From Hymenobacter sp. BT559 (GTDB lineage Bacteria > Bacteroidota > Bacteroidia > Cytophagales > Hymenobacteraceae): DNA of 64,000 bases. Positions 50,529 through 58,371 of this stretch are shown piece by piece (the first letter of the stretch is position 1; the number at the start of each line of letters is the position of its first letter). A program made the position numbers and the translations under genes. Where the stretch lies: positions 124,001 to 188,000 of the forward strand of contig NZ_JAGETY010000006.1 of NCBI RefSeq assembly GCF_017571525.1. Direction: 5' to 3'. The notes under the pieces are model-generated. The model saw nothing but the letters and a program-made list of their open reading frames with translations, did no database searches and was not told the DNA's origin.

Positions 50529-50579
50529 TTCTAATCTGTTTCTAATGCCTCTCTAATCTGTCTCTAATGAGGGCTTAAT
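50529..50579 (+). promoter_or_regulatory. phased direct-repeat operator: four CTAAT plus one TTAAT at 11-bp spacing
   Basis: CTAAT begins at 50531, 50542, 50553 and 50564, and TTAAT at 50575: again exactly 11 bp apart. Same unit and period as at 44248-44287. It stands after the terminator of operon one and before the second TolC gene (start 50719). Confidence 0.75.
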
Positions 50580-50620
50580 GAATATGGAAAACCAGTGAAT
50601 GAAGTCCGCTTACTTCATGT

Positions 50621-50628
50621 TAGCTTTG
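50621..50628 (+). promoter_or_regulatory. -7 promoter element of the second RND operon
   Basis: TAGCTTTG matches TAnnTTTG exactly, 46 bp downstream of the last repeat of the operator and about 90 bp before the TolC start. The surrounding sequence (about 50612-50645) resembles a worn half of the CATGCTG repeat family. Confidence 0.5.
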
Positions 50629-50718
50629 CTCAAGTGCCTAGCTAGGTTTAAAAGCAAAAAAGTGATTTTACAAAGAATTATAGGTGCTGCGCAACGCCTC
50701 CTAACACCGTTCCAGCCA

Positions 50719-52044
50719 ATGGCCCCGCTGGGTAGCGCTGGCCAATTTGTTCGCCGCACGGGTTTGTTGCTTGCCGGGCTGGCATGGGGCCTAGCGGCCC
50801 ACGCGCAGGTGCCGGGCGCGCCGGTGCCCGTAGATACCGTGCGCCTGACGCTGCCCGAGGCCGAGCAGCGCTTTGTGCAAAACAACCTGCAGGTGCTGGC
50901 CCAGCGCTACAACATCACGGCGGCCCAGGCGCTGGCCGTGCAGGCCCGCCTCATCGACAACCCGACCATCCTGGTTGACCAGAATGCCATTTTGCAAGCC
51001 ATGCACCGGCGCGAGCTGGATGGCGGCGGGGCAGCCGGCAACCAGGTAGCCTTTCAGGCGCAGCAGCTTTTTGCGCTAGCCGGGCGGCGGCGGGCGGCCG
51101 GCAAAGCGGCGCAGCAGGCGGCCGTGGTCGAAACCTACAACCTCGAAGACCTGGTGCGTAACCTGCGCTTTCAGCTGCGTACTACGTACTACGACGTGTA
51201 TTTCCGACAGCTCACGCTGCGTGTGTACGACAACGAGATACCGCAGCTGCGCCACACCGTTGACCTCTACCAGAGCCAGTATGAGAAAGGCAACATCGCG
51301 CTCAAAGAGGTTATTCGTCTGAAAGCCTTCTTGTTTACGCTGGAAAGCGAGCGGCTAGGTCTCGTAACGGAGCAGGCCAATGCCCAGGCCGACTTGCACG
51401 TGCTGCTGCGCGACTCGACCCGCTCGGCCTACCAGCCGGTGGTAAACCCCGATAAGGTGCGCGACCTGTCGCTAGGCGCCTATCCCGAGCAGCAGCTCAC
51501 CGACACGGCCGTGGTGCGCCGTGCCGACCTGCTGGCCCGCCGCGCCGAAGTGCAGCGCCAGGAGCTGAACCTGAAGCTGCAGCGCGCCGTGGCTACGCCC
51601 GACCTGGCCGTGGGCTATACCTACGACCGCTTCGGCTCTTATATCAACAACTACAACTCGATTACGCTAGGGGTGGCAGTGCCCATTTTCAACCGCAATC
51701 AGGGCAATATTCAGGCGGCTAAAGCCCAGATTAGCAATGCCCAGGCCCAGGCGGCCCAGCAGCACCTGGTGGTGCGCCGCGACGTGCACGAGGCCTACCA
51801 GGTAGCCCTGCGCCAGGACGACCTCTACCAGCACACTAACCGCGACACGACGCCCTTCTCGCGCCTCATCGACAACATCGAGCAGAGCTACACCAAGCGC
51901 CTCATCAGCGTGGTGGAGTACCTCGACTTTTACGAGGCCTACAAAAACAACGTCATCCAGCTCAATACCTTGCGGGCCAACCGGGTGCGCGCTTTTGAGA
52001 GCATCAACCTGGCTACCGGGCGCACCTTCTTTCGCGCCGAATAA
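50719..52044 (+). CDS. TolC family outer membrane efflux protein (second efflux operon)
   Basis: 441 residues from the ATG at 50719, chosen because it directly precedes the signal peptide (GLLLAGLAWGLAAHAQ); the open frame runs back to 50599 through the promoter region. Two OEP repeats (about 40-230 and 240-435: LTLPEAEQRFVQNNLQVLAQRYN, QQLFALAGRRRAAGKAAQQAAV, VAVPIFNRNQGNIQAAKAQ). Related to the TolC protein of operon one but without its long Pro/Ala-rich N-terminal segment. First gene of the second TolC-adaptor-RND operon. Confidence 0.93.
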   Translation: MAPLGSAGQFVRRTGLLLAGLAWGLAAHAQVPGAPVPVDTVRLTLPEAEQRFVQNNLQVLAQRYNITAAQALAVQARLIDNPTILVDQNAILQAMHRRELDGGGAAGNQVAFQAQQLFALAGRRRAAGKAAQQAAVVETYNLEDLVRNLRFQLRTTYYDVYFRQLTLRVYDNEIPQLRHTVDLYQSQYEKGNIALKEVIRLKAFLFTLESERLGLVTEQANAQADLHVLLRDSTRSAYQPVVNPDKVRDLSLGAYPEQQLTDTAVVRRADLLARRAEVQRQELNLKLQRAVATPDLAVGYTYDRFGSYINNYNSITLGVAVPIFNRNQGNIQAAKAQISNAQAQAAQQHLVVRRDVHEAYQVALRQDDLYQHTNRDTTPFSRLIDNIEQSYTKRLISVVEYLDFYEAYKNNVIQLNTLRANRVRAFESINLATGRTFFRAE

Positions 52045-52112
52045 CCCTTTCTTTTTCGCCTTGCCTGGCCCGGCGCCCGATAGGGGCTAGCCCGCGCCAC
52101 TACTTCTATTTC

Positions 52113-53216
52113 ATGAACCGCGCTGCTTATTTTTTGCTGCTGACCTTAGGCCTGGGGGCCTGCTCCAAAGCCTCGTCGTCGGAAACCGCGACGGCTGCGG
52201 AGGAAACCAAAACCACTAAGAAATTTTCGCTCTCCGACCAAACCCTGAAGGAGCTGGCCTTCGACTCTGTGCGCCTGGAACCGGTGCGGAGCGAGCAGTC
52301 GTTTTCGGGCCAGGTAACGACCAACGGTGACAAAACCGCCAAGGTATTTCCGCTGGTAGGCGGCGTGGTTGAAAAGCTCAACGTAGAGCTTGGCGACCAC
52401 GTGACCAAAGGCCAGGTGCTGGCCGTGGTGCGCTCGGGCGAAATCGCCGACGTGCAAAACCAGAACAGTACCGCCGGCACCGACGTGGCCATTGCTCAGA
52501 AAAACCTGAGTGTGGCCGAAGACCAGTTTAAGGCCGGCCTGGCGGCCGAGCGCGACGTGGTGCTGGCCCGCGAGGAGCTGCGCAAAGCCCAGAGCAACCT
52601 GGGCAAAACCAACAAGCAGCTTGGCATCTATGGGGTGTCGAAAGATGGGCGCTACACCATTAAAGCGCCGATTTCGGGCTTTATCACGGAGAAGAACGTG
52701 ACGCAGAACATGCAGTACAACGATTCGAACGTGGACAGCTTTTTCACCATCGCTGACCTCGACCAAGTGTGGGTACTGGCCAACGTGTTTGAGGCCGACA
52801 TTGCCAACGTGAAGCTGGGCTACGAGGCCGACATCACCACGCTCTCCTATCCCGACAAGCACTTCCACGGTGTGGTCGACAAAGTATTTAACGTGCTCGA
52901 CCCCGACAGCAAAGCCCTGAAAGTGCGCATCCGCCTCACTAACCCAGGCTACTTACTCAAGCCCGAGATGTACGCCCAGGTGCACATCCTCAACACCGAA
53001 AAGCAAAAGGAGCTGGCCGTGCCGGCCAACTCGGTGGTGTTTGACAAAGACCAGCACTTTGTGCTCGTGTACAAGAGCCGCACGGAGGTAGATACTCGCT
53101 CCGTGAAGGTGCTCAAAACCGTGGGTGACGTGAGCTACGTGAGCGGCAACCTAAAGGCCGGCGACGTCATCGTGACCAAAAACCAACTGCTCGTGTACGA
53201 CGAGCTGAACGACTAA
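52113..53216 (+). CDS. RND efflux periplasmic adaptor lipoprotein (second copy)
   Basis: 367 residues. Lipobox LTLGLGAC (Cys about 16), Ser/Thr-rich spacer, then the lipoyl/barrel-sandwich, coiled-coil hairpin (about 110-160, ending LRKAQSNLGKTNKQLG), the second lipoyl half (APISGFITEKNVTQNMQ), and the beta-barrel (LDQVWVLANVFEADIANVKLGYEADI). Domain order equals the first adaptor at 46204-47310. It bridges the second pump and the second channel. It is separated from the pump gene by 151 bp, most of it an inverted repeat. Confidence 0.95.
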   Translation: MNRAAYFLLLTLGLGACSKASSSETATAAEETKTTKKFSLSDQTLKELAFDSVRLEPVRSEQSFSGQVTTNGDKTAKVFPLVGGVVEKLNVELGDHVTKGQVLAVVRSGEIADVQNQNSTAGTDVAIAQKNLSVAEDQFKAGLAAERDVVLAREELRKAQSNLGKTNKQLGIYGVSKDGRYTIKAPISGFITEKNVTQNMQYNDSNVDSFFTIADLDQVWVLANVFEADIANVKLGYEADITTLSYPDKHFHGVVDKVFNVLDPDSKALKVRIRLTNPGYLLKPEMYAQVHILNTEKQKELAVPANSVVFDKDQHFVLVYKSRTEVDTRSVKVLKTVGDVSYVSGNLKAGDVIVTKNQLLVYDELND

Positions 53217-53234
53217 TTAAGTAGCATAACGTCG

Positions 53235-53337
53235 TCTGTCATTGCGAGCCTGCGAAGCAATCGCACCAGAACGATGGGTGAACGACTTCCGCTAGGGTCG
53301 TTCAGATGCGATTGCTTCGCAGGCTCGCAATGACAGA
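53235..53337. repeat. inverted repeat with perfect 31-bp arms inside the second RND operon
   Basis: Arms 53235-53265 and 53307-53337 are exact complements (TCTGTCATTGCGAGCCTGCG and on), and the loop holds a further TGAACGAC/GTCGTTCA stem. It fills the space between adaptor and pump genes. Confidence 0.95.
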
Positions 53338-53367
53338 TGAGTCAAGAGCAGTTCATATTTAATTGCA

Positions 53368-56300
53368 GTGAATAAATTCATCCAGGGCATTATTGCCTTT
53401 TCCCTGAAAAACCGGGGCTTTATTTTCCTGCTTACCCTAGCGGCGGTTATCGCCGGGGTGGTGAGCTACCGGAACACGCCCATCGAAGCGTTTCCGGACG
53501 TGACGAATACTGAAATCACCATCATCACGCAGTGGCCCGGCCGCTCGGCCGAGGAGATTGAGAAGTTCGTGACCGCACCGATTGAGATTGCCCTCAACCC
53601 CGTACAGAAGAAAACCAGCGTGCGCTCGACCACGCTCTTTGGCTTGTCGGTGGTGAAGGTGATTTTTGACGACGGCGTGGACGATGCCTTCGCCCGTGTG
53701 CAGGTAAACAACCTGCTGGCCGGCGCCGACCTGCCCGACGGCGCCGAGCCTGAGGTGCAGCCGCCCTACGGCCCCACCGGCGAGATTTTTCGCTACACGC
53801 TGGCTAGCAAGGACAAAACGACCCGCGAGCTCAAAACCATTCAGGACTGGGTGGTGGAGCGCAACCTGAAAGCCGTGCCCGGCGTGGCCGACGTGAACAG
53901 CTTCGGCGGCGAGGTGAAGAGCTATGAAATTTCAGTAGACCCTAGCAAGCTGCAGGACTTCGGCCTGACGCCGCTAGACCTCTACACGGCCGTGCAGCGC
54001 TCAAACATCAACGTGGGCGGTGACGTGATAAACGAAGGCCAGCAGAACTACGTGGTGCGCGGCATTGGCCTGCTCAACAACATTTCGGACATCAACAACA
54101 CGGTCGTGAAGAACGTGAATGGTGCGCCCATCCTGGTGAAGGACGTGGCGCAAGTGGCCGAGTCGGCGCTGCCGCGCCTGGGCCGCGTGGGCCGGGGCCT
54201 GAACGATGATATGGTGGAAGGTATCGTGGTGATGCGCAAGGGGGAAAACCCTTCTGAAGTCATTAAGCTGCTGCAAGCCAAGGTGGAGCTGCTGAACGAC
54301 AAGATTCTGCCGCCCGACGTGAAAATCAGCACGTTCTACAACCGCCAGAACCTAATTGACTTCTCGACCGAAACGGTAATTCACAACCTCACCGAGGGCA
54401 TGATTTTCGTGACGGTGATTGTGTTCCTGTTCATGGCCGACTGGCGCACCACGGTGATTGTGAGCATCATCATCCCGCTAGCCTTGCTGTTTGCCTTCAT
54501 CTGCCTACGCCTGAAGGGCATGAGCGCCAACCTGCTCAGCATGGGCGCCATCGACTTCGGTATCATCATCGACGGCGCCGTGGTGATGGTGGAAGGGCTC
54601 TTTGTGGCCCTCGACCACAAGGCCCACGAGGTGGGCATGGAGCGCTTCAACAAGCTCGCCAAGCTGGGTATCATCAAGAAAACCGGCCGCGACATGGGTA
54701 AGTCGATTTTCTTCGCTAAGGCAATCATTATCACGGCCTTGCTACCGATTTTCTCGTTCGAGAAAGTAGAAGGTAAGGTGTTCTCGCCGCTGGCCTGGAC
54801 GCTGGGTTTTGCCCTGCTAGGGGCCCTGATTTTTACGCTGACGCTGGTGCCGGTACTGGCTAGCATACTGCTGCGCAAAAACGTGCGGGAGAAAGACAAT
54901 TTCCTGCTGCGCGCCATCAACAAGGGCGCCAAGAGCGTGTTTGACTTCACCTACGCCCGCAAGACGGCTAGCCTCCTCGTGGCCGCGCTCATCGTAGTGG
55001 CTGGCGTGGGCATGTACCAGTTTTTGGGCACCGAGTTCTTGCCGGAGCTCAACGAAGGCTCGATTTACGTGCGGGCGCAATTGCCGCTGAGTATTTCACT
55101 CGACGCCTCGAACAAGCTGTGTAATGAGATGCGGCGCGTATTTATCAGTTTCCCCGAGGTGAGCGACGTGGTGAGCCAGACTGGCCGCCCCAACGATGGC
55201 ACCGACCCCACGGGCTTTTACAACAACGAGTTCCTGGTGCAGATAAAGCACACGGATGAGGTGCAGAAGAACATGAAGCATAAGGACTACCGCGAGGCGC
55301 TCATCGAGCGCATGAAGGAAAAGCTGAACCGCTTTCCGGGGGTAGATTTCAACTTCTCGCAGCCTATTACCGACAACGTGGAGGAAGCTGCCTCGGGCGT
55401 AAAGGGCTCCATCGCAGTCAAAATTTACGGTACCGACCTCAAGCTAATGGAGGGCAAGGCCCGCCAGGTATATGAAGTGCTACAGCACGTGGATGGTATC
55501 GACGACCTGGGCCTTTTGCGCAACATCGGCCAGCCCGAGTTGCACGCCGACCTCGACGAGCGCCGCATGGCCAGCTACGGCGTGAGCAAGAGCGACGCCA
55601 ACGCCGTGCTCGAAATGGCCGTGGGCGGCAAGCAGGCCAGCCAGATGTACGAGGGCGAGCGCAAATTTCCCATCCGGGTGCGCTACGAGTCGCAGTTCCG
55701 CCAGAGCCCGACCGAGATTGCAGCCCTTATGGTGCCCACCCAAACCGGCAAAACCGTGCCCCTGAACGAGATAGCCGACGTGAAGCAGGTAACCGGCCCT
55801 AGCCTGATTTACCGCGACGACAACACCCGCTTCTCGGCAGTGAAGTTCTCGGTGCGGGGCCGTGACCTTGGTTCAGCCATTGCCGAGGCGCAGGAGAAAG
55901 TGAACAAAGTGGTGCAGCTACCCAAGGGTTACTCGATGAAGTGGACCGGCGACTTCGAGAACCAGCGCCGGGCTAGCCAGCGCCTGGCCCAGGTAGTGCC
56001 GATTTCGCTGGCGCTCATCTTCTTCATCCTGTTCATTCTGTTTGGCAACCTGAAGGATGCCGGCCTGGTGCTGCTCAACGTGCCGTTTGCCCTCATTGGC
56101 GGCATTGCGATGCTGCTCATCACGCACACCAACTTCTCGATTTCGGCCGGTATCGGCTTCATCGCCTTGTTTGGTATCTGTATTCAGAACGGCGTAATTC
56201 TCATCAGCGTCTTTAAGCAGAACATGCTGCACAAGATGAGCCTCGACCGCAGCCTCTCGGAAGGCGTGGCCTCGCGCGTGCGCCCGGTGGTGATGACGGC

Positions 56301-56517
56301 CCTCATGGCCATCATCGGCCTTATGCCGGCGGCCCTGAGCACCGGCATCGGCTCGGAAACGTCTAAGCCGCTGGCTATCGTGGTTATCGGCGGCCTGCTC
56401 ACGGGTACGGTGCTCACGCTGTTTATCTTCCCGCTGATATTCGAGCGCACCTACCGCGCCGAGCACACCCATTATTCCGACGACCTGACGGCTAGCCGGG
56501 AGCTGGCGGCCCATTAA
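53368..56517 (+). CDS. heavy-metal efflux RND pump, CzcA/CusA family (second copy)
   Basis: 1049 residues, complete, GTG start at 53368 directly before the NKFIQGIIAFSLKN N-terminus that matches the first copy (NKFIKGVIGFSLRH). The TM4 relay motif is DFGIIIDGAVVMVE, again followed by Gly. Strong overall similarity to the pump at 47347-50454, for example PNDGTDPTGFYNNEF against PNDGTDATGFFNNEF and NFSQPITDNVEEAASGVKGS against NFSQPISDNVEEAVSGVKGS, so the operons are an old duplication. The substrate preference could differ. Confidence 0.96.
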   Translation: MNKFIQGIIAFSLKNRGFIFLLTLAAVIAGVVSYRNTPIEAFPDVTNTEITIITQWPGRSAEEIEKFVTAPIEIALNPVQKKTSVRSTTLFGLSVVKVIFDDGVDDAFARVQVNNLLAGADLPDGAEPEVQPPYGPTGEIFRYTLASKDKTTRELKTIQDWVVERNLKAVPGVADVNSFGGEVKSYEISVDPSKLQDFGLTPLDLYTAVQRSNINVGGDVINEGQQNYVVRGIGLLNNISDINNTVVKNVNGAPILVKDVAQVAESALPRLGRVGRGLNDDMVEGIVVMRKGENPSEVIKLLQAKVELLNDKILPPDVKISTFYNRQNLIDFSTETVIHNLTEGMIFVTVIVFLFMADWRTTVIVSIIIPLALLFAFICLRLKGMSANLLSMGAIDFGIIIDGAVVMVEGLFVALDHKAHEVGMERFNKLAKLGIIKKTGRDMGKSIFFAKAIIITALLPIFSFEKVEGKVFSPLAWTLGFALLGALIFTLTLVPVLASILLRKNVREKDNFLLRAINKGAKSVFDFTYARKTASLLVAALIVVAGVGMYQFLGTEFLPELNEGSIYVRAQLPLSISLDASNKLCNEMRRVFISFPEVSDVVSQTGRPNDGTDPTGFYNNEFLVQIKHTDEVQKNMKHKDYREALIERMKEKLNRFPGVDFNFSQPITDNVEEAASGVKGSIAVKIYGTDLKLMEGKARQVYEVLQHVDGIDDLGLLRNIGQPELHADLDERRMASYGVSKSDANAVLEMAVGGKQASQMYEGERKFPIRVRYESQFRQSPTEIAALMVPTQTGKTVPLNEIADVKQVTGPSLIYRDDNTRFSAVKFSVRGRDLGSAIAEAQEKVNKVVQLPKGYSMKWTGDFENQRRASQRLAQVVPISLALIFFILFILFGNLKDAGLVLLNVPFALIGGIAMLLITHTNFSISAGIGFIALFGICIQNGVILISVFKQNMLHKMSLDRSLSEGVASRVRPVVMTALMAIIGLMPAALSTGIGSETSKPLAIVVIGGLLTGTVLTLFIFPLIFERTYRAEHTHYSDDLTASRELAAH

Positions 56518-56531
56518 TCGATACGGCTGGC

Positions 56532-56645
56532 AAGTAGCGCGAAGTTCGGCTTCGTGCGCGAGCGTCAGCGAGCAGGCGGGGCCGAACGACCCCTAGCGCC
56601 AGTTGCTCGCTTCGCTCGCGCACGAAGCGGTGCTTCGCGCTACTT
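56532..56645. repeat. inverted repeat, AGTAGCGCGAAGC family, overlapping the hydrolase stop codon
   Basis: AAGTAGCGCGAAG at 56532 returns as CTTCGCGCTACTT ending at 56645, with GTGCGCGAGCG/CGCTCGCGCAC inside. The stop codon of the hydrolase gene (56640-56642, minus strand TAG) lies in its right arm. Same family as 22408-22520. Confidence 0.9.
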
Positions 56646-57572
56646 TGCTAAAAACCCGGCAATTGCCCCCTGCCACTGGCGCGGGTGCTTGTGCCAGTAC
56701 GGCTCGTGGCCCGAGCCCACAAAATCGACCCGTTGCTTGGGGCCAGCGAGGTGGGCAAAGATGGTATCGGTTTCGGCGCGCATCACGCGTGGGTCGGCGG
56801 TGCCCCAGAGTAGCAGAGTAGGGGTAGTAACACGGCGGGCATACTCGCTGGCTTTCAGGCCGAAGGCCCAGTAGCCATTCTCCACGCTGCCCCACCACAC
56901 CAGTAAATTAGCCAATGGAAACGGCGGCAGGTGCATAGACACAAACCGATTTTGGGCCGTTTGCAGCATGCTGCCGTAGGGGCACTCCACGATGCTGGCG
57001 GCAGGGTGCAGTCCTAGTTCGGCCTCGGCCCGCAAAATGGCGACTGCGCCCATACTCACGCCGTAGAGCACTACGGGCCCGCCCGGCTGCCGGGCCTGTG
57101 CCCAGCGAAAAGCCGCCACCACGTCGTCGGCCTCGCGGTAGCCGATGGTAGTCTGGTAACCCTCGGAGGCGCCGTTGCCGCTAAAGTCGAGCAGTAGCAC
57201 CGTGTAGCCGAGCTGCCGGAAATAGCCCGCCTCGGGCCGCAGGCGCGATTTATCGCTGGTGTAGCCGTGGCAGAGCACCACCGTGCCGCGCGCCTGGGGC
57301 ACGGGACTGTACCAAGCCGCCAGCCGACCATTGGGGCTAGCCAGCGTCACGTCTTCGTAGGGAAAAGCTGGCGGAGCGAGGTTTACCGGCTTGGGGTTGC
57401 TCAGGCCGGTGAGGATAATCTTGATTTTCTCGCTGGTTGGCAGCTTCTCGGGGTTGCGGGTGCGCGGCCCGGCGTCGGTGGTGAAGTGCGTGAAGCGCCA
57501 GGCGTGCAGCGCCACTACCACGTTCAGCAAAAGCGCGAAGAGGGCTAGCCCCCACAAAACCCGCCGTAGCAT
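56640..57572 (-). CDS. membrane-anchored alpha/beta hydrolase
   Basis: 310 residues from the ATG at 57572. One N-terminal membrane helix (about 5-23), then an alpha/beta hydrolase with oxyanion CHGYTSDKS (101-109), LLLDFSGNGASEG (127-138), nucleophile Ser173 in YGVSMGAVAIL, an Asp in LLWGTADPRV and His in GSGHEPYW. It resembles the bem46/YfhR-type hydrolases of unknown substrate. The start overlaps the stop of the pseudouridine synthase gene by one base (TGATG), so translation is coupled. Confidence 0.92.
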   Translation of the reverse strand: MLRRVLWGLALFALLLNVVVALHAWRFTHFTTDAGPRTRNPEKLPTSEKIKIILTGLSNPKPVNLAPPAFPYEDVTLASPNGRLAAWYSPVPQARGTVVLCHGYTSDKSRLRPEAGYFRQLGYTVLLLDFSGNGASEGYQTTIGYREADDVVAAFRWAQARQPGGPVVLYGVSMGAVAILRAEAELGLHPAASIVECPYGSMLQTAQNRFVSMHLPPFPLANLLVWWGSVENGYWAFGLKASEYARRVTTPTLLLWGTADPRVMRAETDTIFAHLAGPKQRVDFVGSGHEPYWHKHPRQWQGAIAGFLAK

Positions 57573-58252
57573 CAGGGGCGCTGGCGGCGCGGGCCGCGGT
57601 TGGTAGGGGAGAAGGAGGCGTTTGGGCGCGTGGCTGTTGGGCGCGGTGTGGCAGGGCGGGCGTGGCGCTCGCCTGCACCCGCTAGCCCCCGCAGGGCCGC
57701 AATTTCTTCGGTGGTGAGGTCGCGCCACTCGCCGGGCGCTAACCCGGCCAGCGATAAATCGCCGATTGCCTGGCGCACCAGGCGCAGGCAGGGCAGGTTT
57801 ACGGAGGCACACATCTTGCGCACCTGCCGGTTCATGCCCTGCGAAATAGTGAGGGCCAGCCAACTCGTCGGGATGCTGGCCCGGTAACGGATGGGCGGAT
57901 TACGAGGCCACAAGTCGGCCGTGGCAGCCTCGGGTAGCGCCTCCGCCTCGGCGGGCAGCGTAAAGCCTTCCTTAATCTGAACGCCTTCGCGCAATTGCTG
58001 CAAGGCCACCTCAGTGGGCGTGCCCTCTACCTGTGCCCAGTAGGTTTTGGGCACCTTGTAGCGCGGGTCGCTGAGGCGATGCTGCAGCTGTTTATCGTCG
58101 GTGAGTAGCAGGAGGCCCTCGCTATCGAAGTCGAGCCGGCCCACCGGGTACACATTGGGCACAGCCACGAAGTCCTTGAGTGTGGCCCGGCCGTGCTCAT
58201 CGGTGAACTGCGTGAGGACTTCGTAGGGCTTGTTGAGGAGGATATAACGCAT
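57572..58252 (-). CDS. rluE: pseudouridine synthase of the RluE/RsuA family
   Basis: 226 residues from the ATG at 58252; the frame extends back through the hairpin repeat, which is not coding. The catalytic motif GRLDFDSEGLLLLTDD carries the active-site Asp41. MRYILLNKPYEVLTQFTDEHGR and the GMNRQVRKMCASVNLPCLRLVRQAIGDLSLAGLAPGEWR-type C-terminal block are typical of the RluE subgroup (23S rRNA U2457). No S4 domain is present, also as in RluE. An Arg/Pro-rich basic tail (about 190-226) is unusual and may bind RNA. Coupled to the hydrolase gene. Confidence 0.92.
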   Translation of the reverse strand: MRYILLNKPYEVLTQFTDEHGRATLKDFVAVPNVYPVGRLDFDSEGLLLLTDDKQLQHRLSDPRYKVPKTYWAQVEGTPTEVALQQLREGVQIKEGFTLPAEAEALPEAATADLWPRNPPIRYRASIPTSWLALTISQGMNRQVRKMCASVNLPCLRLVRQAIGDLSLAGLAPGEWRDLTTEEIAALRGLAGAGERHARPATPRPTATRPNASFSPTNRGPRRQRP

Positions 58253-58260
58253 AGTTTCTC

Positions 58261-58351
58261 GGTTGTCATGCTGACGAAGGAAGCATCTTGTCAGGGTGAA
58301 ACCACTCGCATTCAAACCTGACAAGATGCTTCCTTCGTCAGCATGACAACC
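58261..58351. repeat. inverted repeat with perfect 35-bp arms
   Basis: 58261-58295 and 58317-58351 are exact reverse complements with a 21-nt loop (arm begins GGTTGTCATGCTGACGAAGG). It fills the gap between the VWA-like gene and the pseudouridine synthase gene. CATGCTGA family. Confidence 0.97.
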
Positions 58352-58371
58352 GGTTTTGTGACGCCACTTTG

